From positions 124,001 through 188,000 of the forward strand of contig NZ_NPKI01000018.1 of NCBI RefSeq assembly GCF_002284565.1: 64,000 nt of DNA. The letters are read 5' to 3'. The notes under the pieces are model-generated. The model was not told the DNA's origin. It worked only from the letters and a program-made list of their open reading frames with translations, and ran no database searches. The translations under genes and the position numbers were made by a program. Positions 1 through 9,830 of this stretch are shown here, one piece after another (position 1 is the stretch's first letter; each line of letters begins with the position of its first letter). This DNA is from Mesorhizobium mediterraneum (GTDB lineage: Bacteria > Pseudomonadota > Alphaproteobacteria > Rhizobiales > Rhizobiaceae).

Positions 1-66
1 GGCTATGACGTCGCCATCGACTGCGCCAGGGAGCACCAACTTAACCTGCCAGGCATCCTCGGCTGA
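1..66 (+). CDS. 3' end of an unidentified gene
   Basis: The window opens inside an open frame that ends at TGA 64-66 and gives a 21-residue C-terminus finishing ...LNLPGILG. The stop lies 8 bases before the TTG start of the HutD-family gene, so the two are probably co-transcribed. The fragment is too short to name; a histidine-utilisation or other catabolic gene would fit the neighbour, but nothing in the residues proves it. Confidence 0.45.
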   Translation, partial: GYDVAIDCAREHQLNLPGILG

Positions 67-74
67 GCCGCGCC

Positions 75-662
75 TTGCGCATCCTCCGAGCAGCCGAATA
101 CCGGTCTATGCCCTGGAAGAACGGCGGCGGGGTGACGACGGAGATCGCCGTCTCGCCCGCAGGTGCTGCGCTCGATGATTTCGACTGGCGCGTCTCAATG
201 GCGCGCGTCGAAAGCGGCGGGCCATTCTCCGCGTTTGCCGGAGTGGACCGAACCTTGGCCGTGCTGGAAGGTGAGGGGATTATCCTTGATATCGCCGGTC
301 GCCCGGCGGCCACGGTGACCAAGGTTTCCGCCCCGCTTTCCTTTCCGGCCGATGTACCGACGCAAGCGGCGCTGATCGCCGGCCCGATCACCGATCTCAA
401 CGTCATGACGCGGCGCGGACGGATGACCCACACTGTCGAGCGCGTGGTGATTTCGGCCCCGACGGACATCCACTCAGCGGCCGATGCGACCCTCATCCTG
501 TGTTTTGACGGCGAGATCACAATGGCCGGCGCGGCGCCTGTCCGCATCGGACCGCGCGACACGCTGTTGCTCAGTCCGGACGCCCTGAAACGGCGCCTGG
601 AGCCTGCCCGAACGGCGACGCTGTTCGTGATCCGCATCGATCGCGTTGCTGCAAACGATTAA
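75..662 (+). CDS. hutD: HutD/Ves family protein
   Basis: Small cupin-fold protein of 195 aa. HutD proteins accompany histidine utilisation genes and are thought to tune the pathway; no catalytic activity is established. The conserved N-terminal block MPWKNGGGVTTEI (residues 12-24) is diagnostic of the family, and the length matches. The likely start is TTG at 75, because family members carry the MRILRA-type leader before MPWKNGGG; an ATG at 108 is the alternative. It follows the preceding partial gene by 8 bases. No hut enzyme is visible in the window, so the link to histidine rests on the family name alone. Confidence 0.8.
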   Translation: MRILRAAEYRSMPWKNGGGVTTEIAVSPAGAALDDFDWRVSMARVESGGPFSAFAGVDRTLAVLEGEGIILDIAGRPAATVTKVSAPLSFPADVPTQAALIAGPITDLNVMTRRGRMTHTVERVVISAPTDIHSAADATLILCFDGEITMAGAAPVRIGPRDTLLLSPDALKRRLEPARTATLFVIRIDRVAAND

Positions 663-908
663 CGCCTGTTTCGAAACATGATCGCAGCACCGGCGAAATA
701 TACCGTAAGCTCAAGTCCACATCACGAAAAAGCCCGAATCCTTCCGTCGATCAAGTCCCGACGGGAGCGAAGGGGTGAACGTCTGAAAGTTGTGGTGCGA
801 AAACAAACTTTCGGCCCGTGTTTCGATGCAACCAATTGCATTTGAATCGGTTTTAGGGACATTGCCGTGGCGGTGACGCCGCTATGCGTCCCCCATACGG
901 AATTTTCA

Positions 909-3900
909 ATGAATATCCAGACGAACCCCACCCAAATGGAAAAGACGAGCGCGAGCTTCCCGGCCATCACCGAAGAGCCGATACGCTCCAATTTCCTGCC
1001 GGAAGAGCGCCTGCGCACGCTGGGTACAAGCCTCGCCGAGGGTGACGTCAAGGATCTGTTCGGCCTGGAGCCGTTCGATTTCCAGCCACGCGTCCGCGAC
1101 AGCGCCAGCAAGATCCTCGAAGTCTACCGCTCGACCAATGCCGCGCAGGCGAGGGGCGAGACGATCACGCCGGCGGCGCAATGGTTGCTCGACAACAACT
1201 ATCTGGTCGAGGAAACCATCTTCCAGGTCAAACGCGACCTGCCGCGCCGTTTCTATCGGCAGTTGCCGACCCTGAAGCTGTCCGACGGCGCCAGCGTGCC
1301 GCGCGCCCTTGCGCTGGCCTGGACGTACGTCGCCCATTCGGACAGTTCCGTCTCGGCGACCATGTTCAAGGCGATCGTCGAAGGCTTTCAGTCCGTCGAG
1401 CCGCTGAAAATCGGCGAACTCTGGGCGCTGCCATCGCTGCTGCGCTTCGTTCTGATCGAAAATCTTCGCCGGATCGCGGTCCGGGTCAATCGTACCCGGC
1501 AGATGCGCCAGATTGCCAACGAGGTTGCCGATCGCGTGCTGGCGATCGACGACAACGCCGACCGTCAGGCGATCCTGTCGAACTACGTAGCCCATGCGCA
1601 GGACACCACCTTCGCCACCCAACTGCTCTACCGCCTGCGCGACGGGTCGCAGAATGCCGGCAGGGCGCTGGAATGGCTGGAGGGCGAGCTTGAAGAGTCC
1701 GGCTCCGATGCCGAGGAAATCATCATCAGCGAGCATCGCACGCTGTCTGGTGGCAATGTAACCACCGGTAACATCATCCGCGGCCTCAGACTCATCAACG
1801 ATATCGACTGGACGGTTTGGTTCGAAGGCGTCAGCCGCATCGACACCTTGCTGCGCGAGCGCACCGATTTCGCCGCGCTCGATTTCTTCTCGCGCGACCA
1901 GTACCGGACCGCGATCGAGGAATTGGCGCGCCGCTCCGATCGTTCCGAATTCCGCGTCGCCGAAAAGGCGATCGAACTTGCCGGCCACGCCGCTGTCGCC
2001 GATACTTCCGGCACCGGTCCGACCGCTCACACCGACGTCGGGTTCTTCCTGGTCGGCCCGCGCCGGCTGGAACTGGAAAAGGCGATCGGCTATCGGCCGA
2101 CCGTCAGCGTCACGACCAAACGGGCGTTCCGCAAAACCGGATGGTTGGGCATTGTCGTGCCGGTGTTCGCGCTGACCGTCCTGCTTCTGCTCGTCTCCGG
2201 CAATGCCCTTGCCAATCTCGGCCTGTCCGTGCCGTCGATCGCCTTGATGCTGGCGCTGTTTGCCGTGCCGGCCAGCGAAGGCGCGCTTGCCTTCTTCAAC
2301 ACTGTCGTATCGTTGTTCCTCAAGCCGACGCGCCTCGTCGGCTACGACTACAGACGCGGCATGCCGCCCGAGGCGCGCACGCTGGTGGTGGTGCCGTCGC
2401 TGATCGGCTCGCGCGACGACGTCGAGGAAAACATCCGCAACATCGAAGTGCATCACCTGGCCAACACGGCGGACGAAATCCATTTCGCTCTGCTTTCTGA
2501 CTGGCCGGACTCGAAGACCGAAATCGATGCCGCGGATATTGAGATCCTCCAATATGCTCGCGACGAGATCGCGCGGTTGAACGCCCGCTATCCCAGCGAA
2601 GGCGCGCCGCGTTTCTACGTCCTGCACCGCCGGCGGCTCTACAATGAATCCCAGGGCGCCTGGATGGGCTGGGAACGCAAGCGCGGCAAGCTGCACGAAC
2701 TGAATCTTCTGCTGCGCGGTGACAGCGACACCACCTTCCTGCCGCTGGATGTGCCGTTGCCGGAAAACGTCATCCATGTGATGACGTTGGACGCCGACAC
2801 ACGCACCACCCGCGATGCCGTCGCCAGTTTGGTTGGCAAGCTTTGCCATCCGCTCAACCGCCCGCATTTCGATGTCACAAAGCGCCTTGTCACCGTCGGC
2901 TACACCATCCTGCAGCCGCGCATCACCGCATCATTGACCAGCGGCGACGACGCATCCTTCTTCCAGCGGGTCTTTTCCGCCAATCGCGGCCTCGATCCTT
3001 ACGTCTTTGCCGTCTCGGACATCTACCAGGATGTCTTCGGCGACGGCTCCTTCACCGGCAAGGGCCTCTATCATGTCGACGCCTTCGAAGCGGCGCTGAA
3101 GGGCCGCATCGACGAAAACACCATCCTCAGCCACGATCTGCTCGAAGGGGCATTGGCCCGCGCGGCGCTGGTCACGGACGTCGAACTGGTCGAGGACTAT
3201 CCGACCCGCTATTCGGTCGACGCATCGCGCCACCATCGTTGGGCACGCGGCGACTGGCAGCTTCTGGGCTTTCTTCTCGATCCGAGCTCTGGCGTGCCGG
3301 CGCTGTCGCGCTGGAAGATGGTCGACAATCTGCGCCGCTCGCTGACGCCGATCTTCTGGGTGATGGCGGCGATCGCCGGCTGGACGCTGCTGCCCTTCAC
3401 ACAGGCCGCGCAATGGCAGGCGCTGCTGATCCTCACATTGTTCATGGCGCCAACGTTCGACATCATCCACGCCATCCTGCCGAAAAGCGGCGACCAGACA
3501 CCGCGCGGCCATTTCTCGGCACTGGCACGCGATGTTGTCTTCGGCACCGCCCTGGTGGCTCTGAAGATCGTGCTGATGGCGCATCTGGCCTGGATGATGG
3601 GCGACGCTATCATTCGCACGCTCTACCGCTTGTTCGTCAGTCGGCAGAACCTGCTCGAATGGCGCACGGCCTCGCAGGCGCACAAGAACGGCGACAATGA
3701 TCTCGGCTCCTACTACGGCATGATGTATGGCGCGGTGATTATCGGCGTCGTCGGCCTTGCAATTCCCGTTCTGGCCGATTCCACCGGAGCTTTCGTCGCT
3801 TTCTTCTTCGCGCTGTTCTGGATCGGCTCGCCGGCCTTCGCCTTCTGGATCAGCCGCTCGGCCGAAACCGAGGATCGCTTGCGCATATCGGCGGCCGACA

Positions 3901-6900
3901 TCCATGCGCTGCGCACGGTCGCGCGGCGCACATGGCACTATTTCGAGACTTTCGTGACGGCCGAGCATCACAATCTGCCGCCCGACAATTTCCAGGAAAG
4001 TCCGGCGCCCGTCGTTGCGCCCCGCACCTCGCCGACCAATATCGGGGTTTATCTCCTGTCGGTGATTTCGGCGCGCGATTTCGGCTGGATAAGCCTGTCC
4101 GACGCCACCACCCGCATCGACGCCACGATGTCGACCATCGAGAGCATGCCGCGTGAACGCGGCCATCTCTTCAACTGGTATGACACGACGACGCTGAAGC
4201 CGCTCTATCCGCTCTACATTTCCGCCGTCGATAGCGGCAATCTCGCCGGCCATCTGGTGGCGGTGGCAGCAGCCTGCGCCGAATGGGCGGAAGCGCCTGC
4301 GGTCCACCTTCAGGGCGATTTCGAAGGCATCCTCGATACGGTGACGATCCTCGACGAAAGCCTGGCGGAGTTGCCTGACGACCGCCGTCAGTTGCGGCCG
4401 TTGCGCCAACGGCTCGCCGATCGCCTCGACGGCATGCGGCGGGCGGTCGAATCGATCAAGGCACAGCCCGAGATGGCATCGATCCGCACCATCAACCTGG
4501 CCGTTCTGGCCGGCGAGATCCGCAAGCTCGCCATCGCCATCCATACCGAGGCCGCATCGACACAGAGCGACACCATCGCCGACTGGGCGGCAAGGCTGGA
4601 AGCCACCTGCGAGGCGCATGTTCATGACGCGCATAGCGACGACAATGCCGTCGAAGCCTTGCGGGCCAAGCTTCTTTCGTTGCGCGAGCGCACGCGCCGC
4701 TTCGCCTTCGAGATGGATTTCTCCTTCCTCATGCGGAAGGAACGCAAGCTCCTGTCGATCGGCTACCGGGTCGAGGAGCATCAGCTCGACGAAAGCTGCT
4801 ACGACCTCCTGGCTTCCGAGGCGCGGCTGACCAGCCTGTTCGCCATCGCCAAGGGCGATCTGCCGACCGAGCACTGGTTCCACCTCGGCCGGCCGATCGT
4901 CGAGATCGGGTTCAAGGGCGCGCTGATGTCCTGGTCCGGCTCGATGTTCGAGTATCTGATGCCGCCGCTGGTGATGAAGGAGCCGCAAGGCTCGATCCTC
5001 AACCAGACCAGCAAGCTTATCATCAAGCGCCAGATCCAGTACGGCCGCTCGAAGAACGTGCCCTGGGGGATTTCGGAAGCGGCCTACAACGCCCGCGACC
5101 GCGAGCTGACTTACCAGTACACCAATTTCGGCGTGCCTGGGCTCGGCCTGAAGCGAGGTCTTGGCCAGAACACGGTGATTGCGCCTTATGCGACCGTGCT
5201 GGCGGCGCAGTTCACCCCGCGTGAATCGGTGCAGAACCTGGCCAGGCTGAGGCAGCTCGGCGCCCTTGGCCGGCACGGCTTCTACGATGCGGTCGATTTC
5301 ACGCCGCAGCGCGTGCCGGAGGGCACCGATCATGTCGTCGTGCTGAACTACATGGCCCACCATTCCGGCATGTCGATCGCCGCCGTTGCCGACGCCATCT
5401 TCGAAGGACGCCTGCGCGATCGCTTCCACAGCGATCCGGTGATCGAGTCGGCCGAGTTGCTGCTGCAGGAAAGGGCGCCGCGCGACATCCCGACCGCCAC
5501 CGTCAGGACCGAGGCCGACGAACGGTCGAAGGACGAAACGGAAGTCGAGAGCCCCGATACGCGCATCGTGCTCAACCCGCTCAAGGCGCTGCGTTCGACC
5601 AGCGTCATGTCCAATGGCCGCTACTCGGTCATGGTCACCGCGACCGGCTCTGGCTATAGCCGCTGGGGCGAGCTTGCGATCACGCGCTGGCAGCCGGACC
5701 CGACCGAGGATCGGCTTGGCTCTTATATCTTCCTGCGCGACGCCGGCACCGGCGACTGGTGGTCGGCCACCGCCGAGCCGAAGCGTGCCACCGGCGAAGA
5801 GGTGCAGACGCTTTTTTCGGATGACAAGGCGAGCTTTGTCAAATCGGTGGGATCACTGCGTTCGGAGGTCGAATGCATCGTCATCTCGGAAGGAAACGGC
5901 GAAGGCCGGCGGGTGACGCTTTACAATGACGGCCCGGTCGACCGGCATATCGAGGTGACCTCCTTTGCCGAACTGGTGCTGGGCTCAGAGGCATCCGATA
6001 ACGCGCATCCGGCCTTCTCGAAAATGTTCGTGGAAACCGAGATCGCTGCGAATAACGGGGCGATCTTCGCCACAAGACGCAAGCGGGAAACGGACGAGCC
6101 TGACGTCACCCTGGCGCATTTCGTCACCGACCCGTCTGGGTCGACGCGCGACGCCGAGGCCGAAACCGACCGGCGCGCCTTCATCGGCCGCGGCCGCACC
6201 ATCGTCGAGGCTGCCGCCTTCGATCTCGGCGCCAAGCTTGGCGGCCATTCTGGCTTCACGCTGGATCCGGTCGCAGCGCTTCGCCGACAGGTGCGCGTGC
6301 CGGCCAACAAGAAGATCTCGCTGACCTTCTGGACTGCCGTTGGCGCCAACCGTGCCGAACTCGAAGACGCCATTGCGCGGCTCGATCATCCGGAAGCCTT
6401 CGCCCGCCAGGCGATGCTCGCCTGGACCCGCTCGCAGGTGCAGACCCGTCATCTCGGTCTCAGCCTTGCCGATGCCGCCAATGTGCAGAATCTGGCGCGC
6501 TATCTGATCTATCCTGATCCGTTCCTGCGCCTTCCGGCCGAATCGATCGCTTCCGGGCTCGGTAAGCAGTCCGGCCTGTGGCCGACCAGCATATCCGGCG
6601 ATTTTCCGATTTTCCTGGTCAGGATCGGCGATGTCGCCGACCTCGAAATCGTCGCCCAGGCGCTCCGCTTCCAGGAATATATGCGCGCCCGCGGCATGAT
6701 GATCGACTTTGTCGTCGTCAACGAGCAGGCTTCATCCTACGTGCAGGACCTGCAACGGGCGGTCGAGACGCTGTGCGAAAACAGCCGCCTGCGCGGCAAG
6801 GAGCTTGGACCCCGCCAGCACATCTTCGCGGTGCGCCGCGACCTGATGGACGAGACGACCTACAAGACGCTGCTCGCCGTCGCCCGCGTCGTCCTGCACA

Positions 6901-9470
6901 CGCGCAACGGCACCATCTTCGATCAAATCGAGCGCGCCGAGGCCGCTGCGCTGCAAGCGCGGGACGCCTTGCAACCGGCGGATGCAGCAGCGCTTCGTGA
7001 ACCGTCTTCGCCGGCCCCGCAGGCGTGGGCTGCCCAAGCCTCGATCGAAGGCCGTGCCGACGGCAGCGGGCTCAGCCAGTGGAACGGTTTTGGCGGTTTC
7101 GAGGGCGACGGACGCCACTATGTCGTGCGCCTTGCAGGGCGGCTCACGACGCCGCAGCCCTGGATCAACGTCATTTCCAACACCTCGTTCGGTTTCCATG
7201 TTTCGGCTGAAGGCGCTGCATTCACCTGGAGCCGAAACAGCCGCGATTATCAACTGACGCCGTGGGCGAACGACCCGGTCACCAACCGGCCCGGCGAGGG
7301 CATCTATATTTACGATCATGCCAGCGGCCGGGCGTTCTCGCCGTTGGCCGCCGTGGTGCGCGATCCTGCCATGACCTACGAAACATGGCACGGGCAGGGT
7401 TTTTCGACCTTCCGTTCGACGCGCGGGCCGCTGTCGATGGATCTTACCCATGTGGTCGATCCTGTCGATCCGGTGAAAGTCTCCCGATTGCGAATCCAGA
7501 ATTCCGGTTCGGTGCCGGCGCGCCTGCGCGTCTATGCCTATGCGGAATGGGTCCTTGGCAGCCATCGTTCGCGCACGGCGGCGACCATCGTTCCGTCCAG
7601 GGATGCTGAGACGGGCGCGTTGCTGGCGCAAAATCCCTACGGACTCGACTTCAGCGAGCGGGTCGCCTTCCTGGCCGCCGACAGCGCGGCTCATTCGGTG
7701 ACGGCCGACCGCGGTGAGTTCATCGGCCGGCACGGCACCAGCGAACTTCCGCATGCCGTGCTCAACGGCGCCAGCCTATCGGGCCGCGTCGAGGCCGGCG
7801 ATGATCCTTGTGCTGCAATTGCGCGCGACATCGACATCCCTGCCGGCGGCGACGTGACGCTGCTCTGGCTGCTCGGCGATGCAGCTTCTGCCGAGGAAGC
7901 CAGCGCCCTGGTGCAGCACCATAGCAGCAAAGATTTCGATCAGCGGCTGGCTGACAATGAACGCACGTGGCGAGGGTTTCTCGACACCATCCAGGTCGAG
8001 ACGCCGGACAAGGCGCTCGACGCCATGGTCAACCACTGGCTGCCCTATCAGAGCCTTGCCTGCCGCATCCGCGCCCGCTCCGCCTTTTACCAGGCGAGCG
8101 GCGCCTTTGGCTTCCGTGATCAGTTGCAGGACACGCTGGCCCTGCTTGTCCATGATCCGAAACTGGCGCGCGACCAGATACTCAACGCGGCGCGGCGGCA
8201 ATTCCCCGAAGGCGATGTGCAGCACTGGTGGCTGCCGCGCACCGAGGCAGGCGTCCGCACTATGATTTCCGACGACGTGGTCTGGCTCGCCCATGCCACG
8301 GCACGCTACTTGCTGGTGACCGGCGACACCGCGATCCTCAGGGAACAATTGCCCTTCATCGACGGGCCGCCGCTGGAAGAAGGCGAGCATGATGCCTTCT
8401 TCACCCCGGAGATATCGAAGAAGACCGCTTCACTCTATGATCATTGCGCGCGTGCACTCGACCTTGCCATCAAGCGCAGCAGCCCCGCCGGACTGCCGCT
8501 GATCCTCGGTGGCGACTGGAACGACGGCATGAACCGTGTCGGCGAGCACGGCAAGGGCGAGAGCGTCTGGCTGGGCTGGTTCCTGCTGAAGACGCTGGGC
8601 GACTTTGCGCCTGTCGCCAAGTCGGAAGGCGACACCAAGCGCGCGCAAGCCTGGACAAAACACGCCGACGTGCTGAAGCGAGCGCTGGAAAGCACGGCCT
8701 GGGATGGTGAATGGTATCGTCGTGGCAGCTTCGACGACGGCACGCCGCTGGGGTCGCGCGGTTCACAGGAGTGCAAGATCGACTCGATTGCCCAGTCGTG
8801 GAGTGTGCTGTCGGGCGAGGGCGATCCAGCGCGGTCGACGACGGCGATGCAGCAGGCGATGAAGATGCTTGTCGACGACGAGCTCAAGATCGTCAAGCTT
8901 TTCACCCCGCCCTTCTCCAAGACGGAAAAGGACCCGGGCTACATCAAGAGCTACCCGCCGGGTGTCCGTGAAAACGGTGGCCAGTACACCCATGCGGCGT
9001 CATGGTTCGTCATTGCGCTCGCCGAAATGGGGCGCACCGATGATGCCTACCGTTGTTTCTCGATGCTCAACCCGGTCAACCACGCGCTCGACGAGGCCGC
9101 TGCCGAGCATTACCGCGTCGAGCCTTACGTGGTCGCCGCCGATGTCTATGCCGGGCAAGGCAAGGGCGGCCGCGGCGGCTGGACCTGGTATACCGGCTCG
9201 GCCGGCTGGCTTTATCGCGCGGCGGTCGAAGGCATCCTCGGCATTGAGCGCAGGGGAGCGCGCATCCAGTTCAAGCCGAAACTCCCCAGCCATTGGGAGG
9301 GTTATGCGGCAACCCTCAAGGTGCTTGGGGCCGAGCTCAGGGTTCGCGTTGTCCGTGACGCCAAGGTCAAAGCCATCTCTCTTGAGATAGATGGTAAAAA
9401 GACGAAGGCTTCGTCTTTCGAACCGAAAGCCGGCGACAAGGCCGAAGTGGTCGTCAGGATACCGGCGTAG
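909..9470 (+). CDS. ndvB: cyclic beta-1,2-glucan synthase
   Basis: Very large inner-membrane enzyme (2853 aa from the ATG at 909) that initiates, elongates and cyclises periplasmic beta-1,2-glucan from UDP-glucose; in rhizobia it is needed for osmotic adaptation and nodule invasion. Membrane segments begin near residue 412. A GT84 glycosyltransferase domain follows, with VVVPSLIGS near 490, DADTR near 627 and HHRWARGDWQ near 775, and then more membrane helices to about 980. The C-terminal half contains GH94 phosphorylase-like modules, including GGDWNDGM near 2534 with the candidate catalytic Asp; this part controls chain length. An in-frame GTG at 867 preceded by AGGGA is an alternative start that adds 14 residues. 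ndvA lies downstream on the same strand. The length matches known NdvB/ChvB/Cgs proteins. Confidence 0.95.
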   Translation: MNIQTNPTQMEKTSASFPAITEEPIRSNFLPEERLRTLGTSLAEGDVKDLFGLEPFDFQPRVRDSASKILEVYRSTNAAQARGETITPAAQWLLDNNYLVEETIFQVKRDLPRRFYRQLPTLKLSDGASVPRALALAWTYVAHSDSSVSATMFKAIVEGFQSVEPLKIGELWALPSLLRFVLIENLRRIAVRVNRTRQMRQIANEVADRVLAIDDNADRQAILSNYVAHAQDTTFATQLLYRLRDGSQNAGRALEWLEGELEESGSDAEEIIISEHRTLSGGNVTTGNIIRGLRLINDIDWTVWFEGVSRIDTLLRERTDFAALDFFSRDQYRTAIEELARRSDRSEFRVAEKAIELAGHAAVADTSGTGPTAHTDVGFFLVGPRRLELEKAIGYRPTVSVTTKRAFRKTGWLGIVVPVFALTVLLLLVSGNALANLGLSVPSIALMLALFAVPASEGALAFFNTVVSLFLKPTRLVGYDYRRGMPPEARTLVVVPSLIGSRDDVEENIRNIEVHHLANTADEIHFALLSDWPDSKTEIDAADIEILQYARDEIARLNARYPSEGAPRFYVLHRRRLYNESQGAWMGWERKRGKLHELNLLLRGDSDTTFLPLDVPLPENVIHVMTLDADTRTTRDAVASLVGKLCHPLNRPHFDVTKRLVTVGYTILQPRITASLTSGDDASFFQRVFSANRGLDPYVFAVSDIYQDVFGDGSFTGKGLYHVDAFEAALKGRIDENTILSHDLLEGALARAALVTDVELVEDYPTRYSVDASRHHRWARGDWQLLGFLLDPSSGVPALSRWKMVDNLRRSLTPIFWVMAAIAGWTLLPFTQAAQWQALLILTLFMAPTFDIIHAILPKSGDQTPRGHFSALARDVVFGTALVALKIVLMAHLAWMMGDAIIRTLYRLFVSRQNLLEWRTASQAHKNGDNDLGSYYGMMYGAVIIGVVGLAIPVLADSTGAFVAFFFALFWIGSPAFAFWISRSAETEDRLRISAADIHALRTVARRTWHYFETFVTAEHHNLPPDNFQESPAPVVAPRTSPTNIGVYLLSVISARDFGWISLSDATTRIDATMSTIESMPRERGHLFNWYDTTTLKPLYPLYISAVDSGNLAGHLVAVAAACAEWAEAPAVHLQGDFEGILDTVTILDESLAELPDDRRQLRPLRQRLADRLDGMRRAVESIKAQPEMASIRTINLAVLAGEIRKLAIAIHTEAASTQSDTIADWAARLEATCEAHVHDAHSDDNAVEALRAKLLSLRERTRRFAFEMDFSFLMRKERKLLSIGYRVEEHQLDESCYDLLASEARLTSLFAIAKGDLPTEHWFHLGRPIVEIGFKGALMSWSGSMFEYLMPPLVMKEPQGSILNQTSKLIIKRQIQYGRSKNVPWGISEAAYNARDRELTYQYTNFGVPGLGLKRGLGQNTVIAPYATVLAAQFTPRESVQNLARLRQLGALGRHGFYDAVDFTPQRVPEGTDHVVVLNYMAHHSGMSIAAVADAIFEGRLRDRFHSDPVIESAELLLQERAPRDIPTATVRTEADERSKDETEVESPDTRIVLNPLKALRSTSVMSNGRYSVMVTATGSGYSRWGELAITRWQPDPTEDRLGSYIFLRDAGTGDWWSATAEPKRATGEEVQTLFSDDKASFVKSVGSLRSEVECIVISEGNGEGRRVTLYNDGPVDRHIEVTSFAELVLGSEASDNAHPAFSKMFVETEIAANNGAIFATRRKRETDEPDVTLAHFVTDPSGSTRDAEAETDRRAFIGRGRTIVEAAAFDLGAKLGGHSGFTLDPVAALRRQVRVPANKKISLTFWTAVGANRAELEDAIARLDHPEAFARQAMLAWTRSQVQTRHLGLSLADAANVQNLARYLIYPDPFLRLPAESIASGLGKQSGLWPTSISGDFPIFLVRIGDVADLEIVAQALRFQEYMRARGMMIDFVVVNEQASSYVQDLQRAVETLCENSRLRGKELGPRQHIFAVRRDLMDETTYKTLLAVARVVLHTRNGTIFDQIERAEAAALQARDALQPADAAALREPSSPAPQAWAAQASIEGRADGSGLSQWNGFGGFEGDGRHYVVRLAGRLTTPQPWINVISNTSFGFHVSAEGAAFTWSRNSRDYQLTPWANDPVTNRPGEGIYIYDHASGRAFSPLAAVVRDPAMTYETWHGQGFSTFRSTRGPLSMDLTHVVDPVDPVKVSRLRIQNSGSVPARLRVYAYAEWVLGSHRSRTAATIVPSRDAETGALLAQNPYGLDFSERVAFLAADSAAHSVTADRGEFIGRHGTSELPHAVLNGASLSGRVEAGDDPCAAIARDIDIPAGGDVTLLWLLGDAASAEEASALVQHHSSKDFDQRLADNERTWRGFLDTIQVETPDKALDAMVNHWLPYQSLACRIRARSAFYQASGAFGFRDQLQDTLALLVHDPKLARDQILNAARRQFPEGDVQHWWLPRTEAGVRTMISDDVVWLAHATARYLLVTGDTAILREQLPFIDGPPLEEGEHDAFFTPEISKKTASLYDHCARALDLAIKRSSPAGLPLILGGDWNDGMNRVGEHGKGESVWLGWFLLKTLGDFAPVAKSEGDTKRAQAWTKHADVLKRALESTAWDGEWYRRGSFDDGTPLGSRGSQECKIDSIAQSWSVLSGEGDPARSTTAMQQAMKMLVDDELKIVKLFTPPFSKTEKDPGYIKSYPPGVRENGGQYTHAASWFVIALAEMGRTDDAYRCFSMLNPVNHALDEAAAEHYRVEPYVVAADVYAGQGKGGRGGWTWYTGSAGWLYRAAVEGILGIERRGARIQFKPKLPSHWEGYAATLKVLGAELRVRVVRDAKVKAISLEIDGKKTKASSFEPKAGDKAEVVVRIPA

Positions 9471-9830
9471 TTTCAAGGATTTGGAGCGTCTTTACACATC
9501 TTGGGGACGCGCGTTGTTTAAGGATGTTCTAGCAATTCTACCGCGCGTCAGCTTTCCGAAAAGCCGATGCAGGCTTTAGAAACTCATACATAACCATTTG
9601 CTGATTAAAATTGCGGCAGTGCTTGCGGCCTGCCATGATTTTGCCGTAAGGCTGACATTTTACCTTTTTTCTCAAACTGTTAGGTGATCACGACAGATTT
9701 CGCAGCGTCGCCATCTTTTGTTCGCGAATTGGGAACTGAAGGGGTACACGAGCATTGTTTCGCGACACGTCAACGGGTACGAGTCAGAAAATGATGCAGT
9801 GCACAATAACAATTTGCCGGAGTAGCTGAA
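9471..9830. other. 360-base ndvB-ndvA intergenic region
   Basis: No ORF or RNA gene is recognisable here. The middle part (about 9580-9690) is clearly richer in A and T than its surroundings, so ndvA probably has its own promoter and a fairly long leader. No convincing -35/-10 pair was found and no strong terminator follows ndvB. Confidence 0.4.

Noticed and set aside
2931..5429. 832-codon open frame on the minus strand inside ndvB
   Set aside because: It is a GC-driven shadow of the ndvB frame, with low-complexity Arg/Gly/Asp content and no domain.
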